Below, in pieces: positions 51,218-60,411 of a stretch of DNA of 64,000 nt (position 1 is its first letter; the number at the start of each line of letters is the position of its first letter). Both the position numbers and the translations under genes were made by a program. The DNA is from Candidatus Skiveiella danica (GTDB lineage Bacteria > Pseudomonadota > Gammaproteobacteria > Burkholderiales > Burkholderiaceae_C), in NCBI GenBank assembly GCA_016721925.1, contig JADKHE010000006.1:141501-205500 (forward strand), read 5' to 3'. The notes under the pieces are model-generated. The model was not told the origin of the DNA and searched no databases. It saw only the letters and a list, made by a program, of their open reading frames with translations.

Positions 51218-53275
51218 ATGACCCACGCCATCCTGCCACCGGCTGAATCGCACGTCGTGCGCGGCGCCTGCCCCCACGATTGCCCCGACACCTGCGCACT
51301 GCTGACCACTGTGCAGGAGGGCCGCGCCATCCGCGTGCAGGGCAATCCGGACCACGCCCAAACGGGCGGCGTGCTGTGCACCAAGGTGTCGCGCTACACC
51401 GAGCGAACCTACCACCCCGAGCGCATTCTTCAACCGCTCAAGCGGGTGGGGCCCAAGGGGAGCGGGCAGTTCGATCCGGTCAGCTGGAGCGAAGCGCTGG
51501 ACGACATTGCCGCGCGCCTCAACGCCATTGCCGCACGCGAGCCCGAAGCGATACTGCCCTACAGCTATGCCGGCACCATGGGACTGGTGCAGAGCGAGGG
51601 CATGGCAGCGCGCTTCTTCCACCGGTTGGGTGCGGCGCAGCTGGATCGCACCATTTGCGCCGCTGCCGGCGGCGAGGCGTTGTTGCAGACGCTTGGCGGC
51701 AAGGTCGGCATGAAAGTGGAGTTCTTTGCCGAGTCGAAGCTGATCCTGATCTGGGGCAGCAACTCGATTGCCAGCAACCTGCATTTCTGGCGCCAGGTGC
51801 AGCAGGCCAAGCGAGACGGCGCGCGCATCGTCTGCATCGACCCGCGCCGCACCGAAACGGCCGACAAGTGCCACGAACACATCGCCCTGCGCCCAGGCAC
51901 CGACGGTGCGCTGGCGCTGGCACTGATGCATGAGCTGGTGCGCAACGACTGGCTCGACACCGATTACCTCGCCGCCCACACGCTGGGCTGGGAGGCGCTT
52001 CGCGAGCGCGCGCTGCAATGGTCGCCTGAGCGCGCGGCGCAGGTCTGCGGCATCCCGGTGCAGCAGATCATTGCGCTGGCGCGCGACTATGGCACTTTGG
52101 GCCCTGCCGCCATCCGCCTGAACTACGGCATGCAGAGGGTGCGTGGCGGGGGCAACGCGGCACGCCTCGTCGCCTGCCTGCCTGCGCTCATCGGCGCGTG
52201 GCGGCATCGCGCCGGCGGCCTGCTGCTCAGCAGCTCCGGGTCCTTTCCGCTGGACCGCGCAGCCCTGCACCGGCCGGACCTGCTGGGCGCGCGCCGACCG
52301 CGCACGATCAACATGGTGACGATCGGTGATGACCTGCTGCGCGAGGCCTCAAGCGGCTTCGGACCGAAGATCGAGGCGCTGATCGTCTACAACAGCAACC
52401 CGGTGGCGGTGGCGCCCGAATCCGCCAAGGTGGTGCAGGGTTTTGCGCGCGAAGACCTCTTCACCGTGGTGCTGGAGCATTTCCAGACCGATACCGCCGA
52501 CTATGCCGACTACATCCTGCCGGCCACCACCCAGCTGGAGCACTGGGATATCCACCTCAGCTATGGCCACACCGACGTGCTGCTGAACCGGCCAGCGGTC
52601 GCGCCGGTGGGGCTGGCCCGAACCAACACCGACATCTTCCGCGCACTGGCCGCTCGGATGGGTTTTGCCGATCCGTGCTTTTCCGAAGACGACGAAACCT
52701 TGTGCCGCCTCGCGTTCGGCGACGCGGTGCCGTTCGACGAATTGCTGGAAAAGGGGTTTGCCACGCTGCCGATCCCTGACGCGCCGTTTGCGCAGGGAGG
52801 CTTTCCCACGCCATCCGGTCGCTGCGAGTTCTTCAGCGCGCGACTGGCCGCGCAGGGCCTGGACGGGCTGCCGGACCACCTGCCCAACCACGAGCCGGCC
52901 GGCAGCGACCACCGCTATCCGCTTGCGATGATCTCGCCACCGGCGCGCAACTTCCTGAATTCCACCTTCGTCAACGTGCAAAGCCTGCGCGACATCGAGG
53001 GCGAGCCCGTGCTGGAGATCAGCGAGGCCGACGCCGTCGCGCGGGGCATTGCCACCGGCGATGTGGTGCGGGTGTTCAACGACCGGGGCTGCTACCACTG
53101 CAAGGCGACTGTCTCGTCCCGCGCCCGCTCCGGCGTTGTCAATGGCCTGGGCATCTGGTGGCGCAAGCTGGGCCTGAATGGCACCAATGTCAACGAAGTC
53201 ACGAGCCAGAAGCTCACCGACCTAGGGCGCGCACCGGTGTTCTACGACTGCCTGGTGGAGGTGGCCGGGCTCTGA
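51218..53275 (+). CDS. Molybdopterin-dependent oxidoreductase with N-terminal [4Fe-4S] site
   Basis: A 685-residue enzyme of the DMSO reductase superfamily. Four Cys (18, 22, 26 and 54; GACPHDCPDTCALL and GGVLCTKVS) form a [4Fe-4S] site. Motifs for the two molybdopterin guanine dinucleotides follow (WGSNSIASNLHFW; VYNSNPVAVAP), with the C-terminal Molydop_binding domain around SPPARNFLNSTFVNV. There is no Tat signal, so it is cytoplasmic. No electron-transfer subunit lies nearby. The substrate is unknown. It ends directly against the convergent lipoprotein gene. Confidence 0.92.
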   Translation: MTHAILPPAESHVVRGACPHDCPDTCALLTTVQEGRAIRVQGNPDHAQTGGVLCTKVSRYTERTYHPERILQPLKRVGPKGSGQFDPVSWSEALDDIAARLNAIAAREPEAILPYSYAGTMGLVQSEGMAARFFHRLGAAQLDRTICAAAGGEALLQTLGGKVGMKVEFFAESKLILIWGSNSIASNLHFWRQVQQAKRDGARIVCIDPRRTETADKCHEHIALRPGTDGALALALMHELVRNDWLDTDYLAAHTLGWEALRERALQWSPERAAQVCGIPVQQIIALARDYGTLGPAAIRLNYGMQRVRGGGNAARLVACLPALIGAWRHRAGGLLLSSSGSFPLDRAALHRPDLLGARRPRTINMVTIGDDLLREASSGFGPKIEALIVYNSNPVAVAPESAKVVQGFAREDLFTVVLEHFQTDTADYADYILPATTQLEHWDIHLSYGHTDVLLNRPAVAPVGLARTNTDIFRALAARMGFADPCFSEDDETLCRLAFGDAVPFDELLEKGFATLPIPDAPFAQGGFPTPSGRCEFFSARLAAQGLDGLPDHLPNHEPAGSDHRYPLAMISPPARNFLNSTFVNVQSLRDIEGEPVLEISEADAVARGIATGDVVRVFNDRGCYHCKATVSSRARSGVVNGLGIWWRKLGLNGTNVNEVTSQKLTDLGRAPVFYDCLVEVAGL

Positions 53276-53869
53276 TCAGGTGCCGCAGGCCGCCACCGTC
53301 GTATTGGCCGGGAAGGTCACCGTGCCGTTCACGGTGCCCACATCGGTACCCGAGAAGCCATTCAGGACCTTGTTGGCAAACGTGATGCTGCGCGCAGCCA
53401 GGTTGACCGACACGCCAGCCGTGATGCCGGCGGCCAGATTGCTCTCACCGATGCCCCAGCTGAAGTCCGTCTTGAAGAAACTGGCGTTCAATACCTTCTG
53501 GTCGCTGCGGCGGAAATACACTTTGATTTCATAACGAGATCCAGACGACGAAGTGGCCGCGTAGGTGATGTCGCAGTAGTCGATGCCGGCCGGCGAGACG
53601 GTAGTGAGAGCGGTATTGGCCGCCAGCACGTTGGAGGCGCCAAAATCGATGGTGCCGTTCTGTGCGGCGGGCGACGCCGAGGAAATCGTCAGCGTCCCGC
53701 TGGCGCCGGTCGCCGTGGGGGCCGTCGGATTTGTGGGGGTGGTGGGTGCGGTCGGGGTGGTTGTGATGTCGGTGGTCGCCGGGTCGGCGCCGTCGCCGCA
53801 AGCGCTCAACAGCAGGCCGAGGCCAGCCACGGCTGCCCAAGTAGCGAGATGGCGGGTCGATTTTTTCAT
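53276..53869 (-). CDS. Lipoprotein of unknown function with Thr/Pro linker
   Basis: A 197-residue protein with a lipoprotein signal peptide and lipobox (LLLSAC, Cys about residue 26), a Thr/Pro/Ala-rich spacer (PTAPTTPTNPTAPT) and a beta-rich domain with TYAATSSSGSRYEIKVYF and TVNGTVTFPANTTV. Its stop codon abuts the stop of the convergent oxidoreductase. No family could be assigned. It is divergent from the aminopeptidase gene. Confidence 0.75.
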   Translation of the reverse strand: MKKSTRHLATWAAVAGLGLLLSACGDGADPATTDITTTPTAPTTPTNPTAPTATGASGTLTISSASPAAQNGTIDFGASNVLAANTALTTVSPAGIDYCDITYAATSSSGSRYEIKVYFRRSDQKVLNASFFKTDFSWGIGESNLAAGITAGVSVNLAARSITFANKVLNGFSGTDVGTVNGTVTFPANTTVAACGT

Positions 53870-53981
53870 GAGGAATCCCTTGTTGATTTGGTGTGACAGT
53901 TTGAAACCGCCCCAGTCTAAGATCGCCCCGCGCGTTCGGCCATCCCCTGAAAAGGGGGGGTGGCGGGAGCGCGCCCGTCGC

Positions 53982-55049
53982 GTGGCCGGGCTGACATTGC
54001 TCAGCGCCCTGCTGACGGGTTGCACCTCGGCAGGCTATTACGCACAAGCGGTCAACGGCCACCTGTCGCTGATGGCCGCCGCTCGCCCAGTGACGGAGGT
54101 GATCGCCGACCCGCAGACCTCCGACGCCTTGCGACAGCGGCTGGCGCAGAGCCAGGACATTCGCCGCTTCGCGGTCAACGAACTTCTCTTGCCCGACAAC
54201 GCCAGCTACCACCGCTATGCCGACCTGCACCGGCCGTCTGCCGTCTGGAGCGTGGTGGCGGCACCTCTCGACGCGCTGGTGGCAAAGACCTGGTGCTATC
54301 CGGTGATTGGCTGTGCCAGCTACCGCGGCTATTTCAGCGAGGCCGAGGCGCGCGCCGAGGCGCAGGCCTTGCAGGCCGAGGGGCTGGAGGTGATCGTGCA
54401 GGGCGTTCCGGCCTATTCGACCCTGGGCTGGCTGAACTGGGCCGGCGGCGACCCGTTGCTGAACACCTTTATCAACTACCCGGAAGGCGAACTGGCGCGG
54501 CTGGTGTTCCATGAGCTGTCGCATCAGCTGATCTATGTAAGGGACGACTCCTCGTTCAACGAAGCGTTCGCCACCGCCGTGGAGCGCCTGGGCGGCCGGC
54601 GCTGGCTGGCCCTTCACGGCAGCGCAGCCGCGCGCGAGGCGGACGCGGCGCTGGAGGCCCGGCGGCAGGCCTTTCGTGGGCTGGTTCGCCAGACACGCGG
54701 CGAGCTGGCCGCCATTTTTGAGAAAAAGTCGACAGATCCCAGCATGGATCGGTCATACCTTGCTATGAAAACTGAAGTCATGGCCGGTTTCCGCGCGCGT
54801 TACGCGGCGCTGCGCGCGGGCTGGGGTGGCGATCCGGCCGCCTACCGCCGGCTGGATGCCTGGGTTTCTGGCGCCAACAATGCGAGCTTTGTCTCGCAGG
54901 CCACGTACGATGAACTGGTTCCCGGATTCATGCGGCTCTTCGAGCGCGAAGGCGGCGACACCCCGCAAGGGTGGCGTCGGTTTTATGATGCGGTCAACCA
55001 ATTGGCGGGCCTGTCCCGTGAAGAGCGCCGGCGCGCGCTGAAGGAGTGA
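53982..55049 (+). CDS. Putative lipoprotein aminopeptidase (PF10023 family)
   Basis: About 355 residues from the GTG at 53982, which gives a very short lipoprotein signal (AGLTLLSALLTGC) with no basic start; an ATG at 53868 overlaps the divergent gene. The true start is uncertain. The core shows VGCASYRGYF, STLGWLNWAGGDPLLNT, and the zinc motif VFHELSHQLIYV (HExxH). The family is annotated as predicted aminopeptidase. It ends four bases before the PHA granule-region gene, so the two are probably co-transcribed. Confidence 0.82.
   Translation: MAGLTLLSALLTGCTSAGYYAQAVNGHLSLMAAARPVTEVIADPQTSDALRQRLAQSQDIRRFAVNELLLPDNASYHRYADLHRPSAVWSVVAAPLDALVAKTWCYPVIGCASYRGYFSEAEARAEAQALQAEGLEVIVQGVPAYSTLGWLNWAGGDPLLNTFINYPEGELARLVFHELSHQLIYVRDDSSFNEAFATAVERLGGRRWLALHGSAAAREADAALEARRQAFRGLVRQTRGELAAIFEKKSTDPSMDRSYLAMKTEVMAGFRARYAALRAGWGGDPAAYRRLDAWVSGANNASFVSQATYDELVPGFMRLFEREGGDTPQGWRRFYDAVNQLAGLSREERRRALKE
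54735..54771. repeat. Short interspersed repeat, copy 2 (inside the aminopeptidase gene)
   Basis: This stretch begins GATCCCAGC, contains GGTCATA and TGCTAT, and ends GAAAA, similar to 43865-43902 (about 31 of 38 positions). Here it lies in frame in the aminopeptidase coding region, in a poorly conserved linker (KSTDPSMDRSYLAMKTE). Confidence 0.3.
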
Positions 55050-55053
55050 ACCC

Positions 55054-55371
55054 ATGTCCCACATCCACATCCACCGCGAGCACCATCTCGGCCATGCCGC
55101 CGCGCGCAAGGTGGCATACGCCTGGGCCGAGCAGGTCGAAGACGAGTTCGGCATGGAATGTACCTATGAGGAAGGCGCCAGCGTGGATGAAGTCACCTTC
55201 AAGCGCTCGGGCGTCTCTGGCACGCTCAAGGTGATGCCCCACGCGTTCGAGCTCGACGCCAAACTTGGCTTCCTGCTGGGCGCTTTCCGCGACAAGATCG
55301 AGCGCGAGATTGTCAAGAACCTCGACACCCTGCTGGCCAAGAAGCCGGCCGGGCGAAAGCCAAAGGCCTGA
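55054..55371 (+). CDS. Polyhydroxyalkanoate system (PHA_gran_rgn) family protein
   Basis: A 105-residue protein matching the PF09650 family: IHREHHLGHAAARKVA, TFKRSGVSGTLKV and FELDAKLGFLLGAFRDKIE, ending in a basic tail (KKPAGRKPKA). The family is found near PHA synthesis genes in proteobacteria and has no proven mechanism. No PHA synthase lies in this window. It is four bases from the aminopeptidase stop. Confidence 0.85.
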   Translation: MSHIHIHREHHLGHAAARKVAYAWAEQVEDEFGMECTYEEGASVDEVTFKRSGVSGTLKVMPHAFELDAKLGFLLGAFRDKIEREIVKNLDTLLAKKPAGRKPKA

Positions 55372-55411
55372 GGTCCCCTGGTCCCGCGGCGTCGTGACGC
55401 TGGCGCACCCC

Positions 55412-56341
55412 ATGGTGAACCTTGCCCGCTTTGACTTCGTGTCGGTCCGTCTGGCGGTGGCCTGCGCGCAGACCGGCAGTCTGACCGGCGCGGCGCGGGC
55501 GTCGCATCTGGCACTGGCCGCCGCCAGCAGGCGCATCCGCGAACTGGAAGAGGCCATGGGATGCATCCTGTTTGAACGCCACGCGCGCGGCCTGTTGCCC
55601 ACCGCGGCGGGGCGGGTGTTCGTCAAGCACGGGCTGACGTTGTTGCAGACGCTGGATCAGGTCGGCGCCGAACTGGCCGATCTCCAGCAGGGCATCGCCC
55701 GCCACATCCGGCTGTGCGCCAGCACCGCGGCGATCAACCAGTTCCTGCCGCCGCTGCTGGCGCGCTATGCCGAGTTGCATCCGCTGCTGCGCGTGGATCT
55801 GGAGGAACAGGTGTCGGAGGCCGTGGTGACCTCGTTGCGCGAGGGACGGGCCGACATCGGCGTGTTTGTCGAGGGGCCCGATATCGCCGGGCTGTCGGCT
55901 CGGGTGTTTCGCAACGATCAATTGGTACTGGTGCTGCCACGCGGCCATCGCCTGGCCGGCGCCCGCACGCCGCTGCCGTTTTCCGAGGCGCTGGACGAGG
56001 ACTGGATCGGCCTCAACCCGGGTGCTGCCATGCTGCAGAAGCAACAGCAAGCCGCGCTGGCGGCGGGCAAGCCGCTTCGACTGCGCATGCAGGTGCGCAG
56101 CTTTGACGCGGTTTGCCATCTGGTGGCGTCGGGCCTGGGCATTGCTGTGCTGCCGGCGGCCGCGGCGCTGCCGATCGTGCGCGCCGTCAAACTCACCTCG
56201 AGACCGCTGGCCGATGAGTGGGCGCGGCGGCGGCTGCTGGTCGCCACGGTGACGGGGCGGGACGACGCCAGCGTGGCATCGCTGGTGAACTTCATGATCG
56301 AGCCTTCGCCAACGGCGAAACCTCGCCCCCGCAAACGGTAA
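55412..56341 (+). CDS. LysR-family transcriptional regulator
   Basis: A 309-residue regulator. The winged helix is at about residues 6-60 (FVSVRLAVACAQTGSLTGAA, then LAAASRRIRELEEAMG), followed by the effector domain (RLCASTAAINQFLPPLL to the end). ATG 55412 is chosen; a GTG at 55394 is possible. It lies 37 bases before the CoA transferase operon, transcribed in the same direction, so it probably regulates it; the effector is unknown. Confidence 0.91.
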   Translation: MVNLARFDFVSVRLAVACAQTGSLTGAARASHLALAAASRRIRELEEAMGCILFERHARGLLPTAAGRVFVKHGLTLLQTLDQVGAELADLQQGIARHIRLCASTAAINQFLPPLLARYAELHPLLRVDLEEQVSEAVVTSLREGRADIGVFVEGPDIAGLSARVFRNDQLVLVLPRGHRLAGARTPLPFSEALDEDWIGLNPGAAMLQKQQQAALAAGKPLRLRMQVRSFDAVCHLVASGLGIAVLPAAAALPIVRAVKLTSRPLADEWARRRLLVATVTGRDDASVASLVNFMIEPSPTAKPRPRKR

Positions 56342-56378
56342 TGGACGCTCCGACGGGGCCGCGGCACACTGCGCCGTC

Positions 56379-57608
56379 ATGCACGTCTCTCCTGTTGAAT
56401 CGTCCGCCCCGGCATCCGGCCCGCTTGCCGGCCTCAAGGTCCTCGAACTCGGGCAGCTGATCGCCGGGCCGTTCGCGGCCAAGACGCTGGCGGATTTCGG
56501 CGCCGATGTGGTCAAGATCGAAACCCCCGGCGCGGGCGACCCGCTGCGCAAATGGCGGCTGCTCAAAGACGGCACCTCGGTCTGGTGGCAGGTGCAGTCC
56601 CGCAACAAGCGCTCGGTGGCGCTGGACCTGAAAGACCCGGCCGCGCAGGACATCGTGCGCCGACTGGCGGCCGACGCCGACGTGCTGATCGAGAACTTCC
56701 GCCCCGGCGCCATGGAGGGCTGGGGGCTCGGGCCGGATGAATTATTGAAGCTCAACCCGCGCCTGATCATGCTGCGCATCAGCGGCTACGGCCAGACCGG
56801 CCCTTATCGTGACAAGCCTGGCTTTGGTGTGGTGGCCGAGGCCATGAGCGGCCTGCGCCACCTGACCGCCGAGCCCGGCCGCGTGCCGGTGCGCGTGGGC
56901 GTGAGCATCGGCGACACGCTGGCCGCGCTGCACGGCGTGATCGGCATCCTGCTGGCGCTGCAGGAGCGCCACACCAGCGGGCAGGGCCAGGTGATCGACG
57001 TGGCCTTGTACGAAGCTGTCTTCAATTGCATGGAAAGCCTGCTGCCCGAGTACAGCGCGTTCGGCGCGGTGCGCGAGCCCGCCGGCAGCGCGTTGCCCGG
57101 CATCGCGCCGAGCAATGCCTACCGCTGCAGCGACGGGGGCTATGCGCTGATTGCCGGCAACGGCGACAGCATCTTCAAGCGGCTGATGGCCACCATCGGC
57201 CGGGACGACCTGGGCCGTGATCCGGCGCTGGCCGACAACGCCGGGCGCGTGGCGCGCGTGGTGGAGATTGATGCCGCCATCGGCGCCTGGGCCGCGCAGC
57301 GCACGGTGGACGAAGTTCTGGCGGCCCTGGATGCCGCCGCCGTGCCGGCCGGGCGCATCTACACCGTGGCTGATATCGCCAAGGACCCGCATTACCAGGC
57401 GCGCGGCATGATCGAACACGTGCACATGGACGACGGCACCGAACTGGCCGTGCCCGGCATCACGCCCAAGCTCTCGCGCACCCCCGGCGGCCACCGCCGC
57501 AATGCGCCGGCCATCGGGCAGGACACCGATGCGGTGCTGCGGGAGATCGGCCTCACGCCCGCGCAGATCCAGGCGCTCAAGGACCAGGGCATCGTGGCCG
57601 GCGCCTGA
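56379..57608 (+). CDS. CoA transferase (CaiB/BaiF family III)
   Basis: A 409-residue transferase of formyl-CoA:oxalate type. It opens LKVLELGQLIAGPFAAKTLADFGA and has LIENFRPGAMEGWGLGPDEL and ISGYGQTGPYRDKPGFG; the catalytic Asp is expected in the KPGF... region of the family. It is followed after 33 bases by an HMG-CoA lyase, so its product is probably the CoA thioester cleaved by that lyase. Confidence 0.93.
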   Translation: MHVSPVESSAPASGPLAGLKVLELGQLIAGPFAAKTLADFGADVVKIETPGAGDPLRKWRLLKDGTSVWWQVQSRNKRSVALDLKDPAAQDIVRRLAADADVLIENFRPGAMEGWGLGPDELLKLNPRLIMLRISGYGQTGPYRDKPGFGVVAEAMSGLRHLTAEPGRVPVRVGVSIGDTLAALHGVIGILLALQERHTSGQGQVIDVALYEAVFNCMESLLPEYSAFGAVREPAGSALPGIAPSNAYRCSDGGYALIAGNGDSIFKRLMATIGRDDLGRDPALADNAGRVARVVEIDAAIGAWAAQRTVDEVLAALDAAAVPAGRIYTVADIAKDPHYQARGMIEHVHMDDGTELAVPGITPKLSRTPGGHRRNAPAIGQDTDAVLREIGLTPAQIQALKDQGIVAGA

Positions 57609-57641
57609 ACCGGCCTGCATCGCTTCCAGAGACACATCCTC

Positions 57642-58580
57642 ATGACCCGCATCTACTTCAATGAAGTCGCCACGCGCGACGGGTTTCAGATCGAGCCCGC
57701 GTTCATCCCGACCGACGTCAAGGTCGCGCTGGTCGACGAACTCAGCGGGTGCGGCTACGCCAAGATCGAGGTGACCTCGTTCACATCGCCGAAAGCCATC
57801 CCGATGCTGCGTGACGCCGAGGAGGTCATGGGCCGCATCCGGCGCGTGCCGGGCGTCGAATACACCGTGCTGGTGCCCAACTTGCGCGGGGCTGAACGCG
57901 CGTTGGAGTCGAGGGCGGACGAGCTGAACCTGGTGATGTCCACCTCCGAGACCCACAACCTGGCCAACCTGCGCATGCCGCGCGAGCACAGCTTTGCGGC
58001 GCTGGCCGAGGTGATCCGCATGGTGGACGGCCGCACCCCGATCAATGTGTCGCTGTCCACCTGCTTCGGCTGTCCGATGGAGGGCGAAGTGCCGCCAGAC
58101 GTGGTGCTGGGCTTTGCCCGGCGTTTTGCCGATCTCGGGGTCAGGGGGCTGACGATCTGCGACACCACCGGCATGGCGCATCCGGCGCAGGTGGCGCGCC
58201 TGGTCGAGGCGCTGCAGAAAGAATTTGCCGCGCTGCAGCTCACCCTGCATTTCCACAACACGCGCGGCATGGGGCTGGCCAATGTGCTGGCCGCCGTGCA
58301 GGGCGGCATCACCCGCTTTGACGGCTCGCTGGGCGGTCTGGGCGGCTGCCCGTACGCACCGGGCGCCAGCGGCAACATCAGCAGCGAAGACGCGATCCAC
58401 ATGCTCGACGCCATGGGATTTGACACCGGCATCGACCTGCACCGTCTGCTGGCCGTGGCGCGCCAGATGCCGCAGATCGTCGGCCACGACGTGCCGGGGC
58501 AGGTGGCCAAGGCCGGGCGCATCACGGACCTGCATCCGGCCCCCGCCAGTGTGGCTGAACTCAAGGAGACCTTCAAATGA
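57642..58580 (+). CDS. Hydroxymethylglutaryl-CoA lyase family protein
   Basis: A 312-residue TIM-barrel lyase. Metal- and CoA-site motifs: FNEVATRDGFQIE (metal Asp), STCFGCPMEGEVPP, TICDTTGMAHPAQVARL, LHFHNTRGMGLANVLA (metal His pair) and GSLGGLGGCPYAPGASGN, which includes the catalytic Cys loop. Classical activity cleaves HMG-CoA to acetoacetate and acetyl-CoA, as in leucine breakdown; other 3-hydroxy-3-methyl acids are possible. It overlaps the VOC gene by four bases. Confidence 0.92.
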   Translation: MTRIYFNEVATRDGFQIEPAFIPTDVKVALVDELSGCGYAKIEVTSFTSPKAIPMLRDAEEVMGRIRRVPGVEYTVLVPNLRGAERALESRADELNLVMSTSETHNLANLRMPREHSFAALAEVIRMVDGRTPINVSLSTCFGCPMEGEVPPDVVLGFARRFADLGVRGLTICDTTGMAHPAQVARLVEALQKEFAALQLTLHFHNTRGMGLANVLAAVQGGITRFDGSLGGLGGCPYAPGASGNISSEDAIHMLDAMGFDTGIDLHRLLAVARQMPQIVGHDVPGQVAKAGRITDLHPAPASVAELKETFK

Positions 58581-58969
58581 TTGACCATCTGGACCACCTG
58601 GTATTGACGACCTTCGACGAGGCCGCCTGCGTGGACTTCTACACGCGGGTGCTGGGCATGACCCTGGAAAGCTTCATCGGCGGCACGCCGCCGGTGGAGC
58701 GCAAGGCCTTCAAGTTCGGCCACCAGAAGATCAACCTGCACGTGCGCGGCCGGGAGTTCGAGCCCAAGGCGCACCTGCCGGTGCCCGGCGCGCTGGACCT
58801 GTGCTTCATCGCCAGCGTGCCGCTGGCGCAGGTGATCGAGCGCCTGAACGCAGCCGCCTGGCCCATCGTCGAAGGCCCGGTGTTGCGCACCGGTGCCACA
58901 CAGAAGATCCGTTCGGTCTATGTGCGCGACCCGGACCTGAACCTGATCGAGATTTCCGAGCTGGCCTGA
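58577..58969 (+). CDS. VOC-family (glyoxalase/dioxygenase-superfamily) protein
   Basis: A 130-residue two-module vicinal-oxygen-chelate protein. It opens IDHLDHLVLTTFDEAACVDFY (metal His in DHLVL) and has FGHQKINLHVRG and SVYVRDPDLNLIEIS at the second metal half. The small family does not reveal the substrate. Overlap with the lyase gene suggests a role in the same pathway. Confidence 0.88.
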   Translation: MIDHLDHLVLTTFDEAACVDFYTRVLGMTLESFIGGTPPVERKAFKFGHQKINLHVRGREFEPKAHLPVPGALDLCFIASVPLAQVIERLNAAAWPIVEGPVLRTGATQKIRSVYVRDPDLNLIEISELA

Positions 58970-59012
58970 CGCCGGCTCCGCACGATATCCACAAGAAAAC
59001 CAGGAGACTTCC

Positions 59013-59996
59013 ATGCAACGCCGTCACCTCCTTGCCCAGCTTGCTGCCCTCAGCGGCGCGTCCTTGCTTGCCAGCCCGTCGGCCTTCGCCCAAGGCAAAT
59101 ACCCGCAACGGCCGATCACGCTGGTCGTGCCCACTGCGCCCGGTGGCTCCACTGATTTCACCGCGCGCCTGGTCGTCGAGCCGTTGTCGCGCGCGCTGGG
59201 CCAGCCGGTGGTGGTGGAGAACAAGCCGGGTGCGTCGGGCAACATCGGCAATGCGTACGTGGCCCGCGCCAAGCCGGACGGCTACACGCTGCTGGTGTCC
59301 TACAGTGGCTACCACGTCGGCAACCCGCATCTGTTCAAGCAGTCCGGCTGGGACCCGGTCAAGGATTTCGCACCGGTGGCCATGATGACCCGTGCGCCGC
59401 AGGTCATCGCGGTGAACCCGAAACTGCCGGTCAACAACCTCAAGGAGCTGATCGCCTTCGCCAAGGCGAACCCCGGCAAGCTGAACTACGCCTCCAGCGG
59501 CAATGGATCGATCCAGCACATCGCGGGCGAACTGTTCAAGCAGCTCACGGGCACTTTCATCACCCATATTCCCTATCGTGGCTCCGGCCCGGCGGTGCAG
59601 GACCTGATGGCCGGGCAGGTGGATATCTTCATCACCACGCCGGCCGGTGTCGTCAGTCAGATCCAGGGCGGCAAGCTCAAGGGCATTGCTGTGACCAGTG
59701 CGCAGCGGCTGGCGTCCCTACCCGGCGTGGGCACGGCGGCCGAGCAGGGTCTCAAAGGCTACGAATTGGACTCGTGGTTTGCGCTGTTTGCCCCTGCTGG
59801 CACGCCTGCGGACGTGGTGCAGGTTTTGAACACCGAGATCAACAGGATCCTGGCTTCGTCGGAGATTCGCCGCAAGGCCGGCGAATCGGGCACCGACGTG
59901 GAGCAGATGACGCCGCAGCAACTCGGCGACTTCACGAAGAAGGAACTGGTCTACTGGGGCAAGGTCATACAAGGTGCGAAGATCACCCTGGAGTGA
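59013..59996 (+). CDS. Bug-family (TctC) tripartite tricarboxylate transporter binding protein
   Basis: A 327-residue periplasmic binding protein with a signal peptide (MQRRHLLAQLAALSGASLLA, cleavage after AFA). The mature start YPQRPITLVVPTAPGGSTDFTAR is diagnostic of Bug proteins, as is LNYASSGNGSIQHIAGELFK. Burkholderiales carry hundreds of these, usually beside the catabolic genes for their ligand. No TctA/TctB is adjacent. Its ligand is probably the acid handled by the CoA transferase and lyase upstream. Confidence 0.94.
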   Translation: MQRRHLLAQLAALSGASLLASPSAFAQGKYPQRPITLVVPTAPGGSTDFTARLVVEPLSRALGQPVVVENKPGASGNIGNAYVARAKPDGYTLLVSYSGYHVGNPHLFKQSGWDPVKDFAPVAMMTRAPQVIAVNPKLPVNNLKELIAFAKANPGKLNYASSGNGSIQHIAGELFKQLTGTFITHIPYRGSGPAVQDLMAGQVDIFITTPAGVVSQIQGGKLKGIAVTSAQRLASLPGVGTAAEQGLKGYELDSWFALFAPAGTPADVVQVLNTEINRILASSEIRRKAGESGTDVEQMTPQQLGDFTKKELVYWGKVIQGAKITLE

Positions 59997-60006
59997 ACTT
60001 CCCTGA

Positions 60007-60025
60007 GGGCACCACGAGGGTGCCC
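60007..60025. terminator. Candidate bidirectional hairpin between convergent genes
   Basis: GGGCACC (60007-60013) pairs perfectly with GGTGCCC (60019-60025) around a five-base loop, between the stops at 59996 and 60033. The T tract is weak on both sides. Confidence 0.5.
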
Positions 60026-60032
60026 GGCCGTT

Positions 60033-60287
60033 TCAGCTCAGCGATTCGATCAGGTCGATGTACTGCTGCATCGCGTCCTTGTCGGACGTGCCCTTGAGCT
60101 TGTTCCACGCATCCCACTTGGCGCGGCCGACCATGTCGGTGAAACCGGGTTTCTTTTCTTCGTTGTCGCCGGCCGTGGCCTGCTTGTACAGGGCATAAAT
60201 CTTCAGCAGCGTGGCGTTGTCGGGGCGCTCGCTCAGGTTCTTGGAATTGGCGACAGCGGCTTCGAATTTGGCTTTCAGGGTGGCCAT
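60033..60287 (-). CDS. Acyl-CoA-binding protein (ACBP)
   Basis: An 84-residue four-helix protein. It opens TLKAKFEAAVANSKNL and has the family stretch LLKIYALYKQATAGDN followed by KPGFTDMVGRAKWDAWNKLKG, where Lys and Tyr contact CoA. GGAGAACC lies just upstream of the ATG. ACBP carries long-chain acyl-CoA in the cytoplasm. It is divergent from the wax ester synthase, with 124 bases between starts. Confidence 0.95.
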   Translation of the reverse strand: MATLKAKFEAAVANSKNLSERPDNATLLKIYALYKQATAGDNEEKKPGFTDMVGRAKWDAWNKLKGTSDKDAMQQYIDLIESLS

Positions 60288-60411
60288 GAGGTTCTCCGTG
60301 GATGAGTGGATTGATTGGGACGCCGGGGCGACGGGGTACGATTTTCATCCCCGCCGCCGGCAGGCGCAGGGGGAGAATAGCGTTATTTCCCAAACTCAGG
60401 GTAGAGAAATC

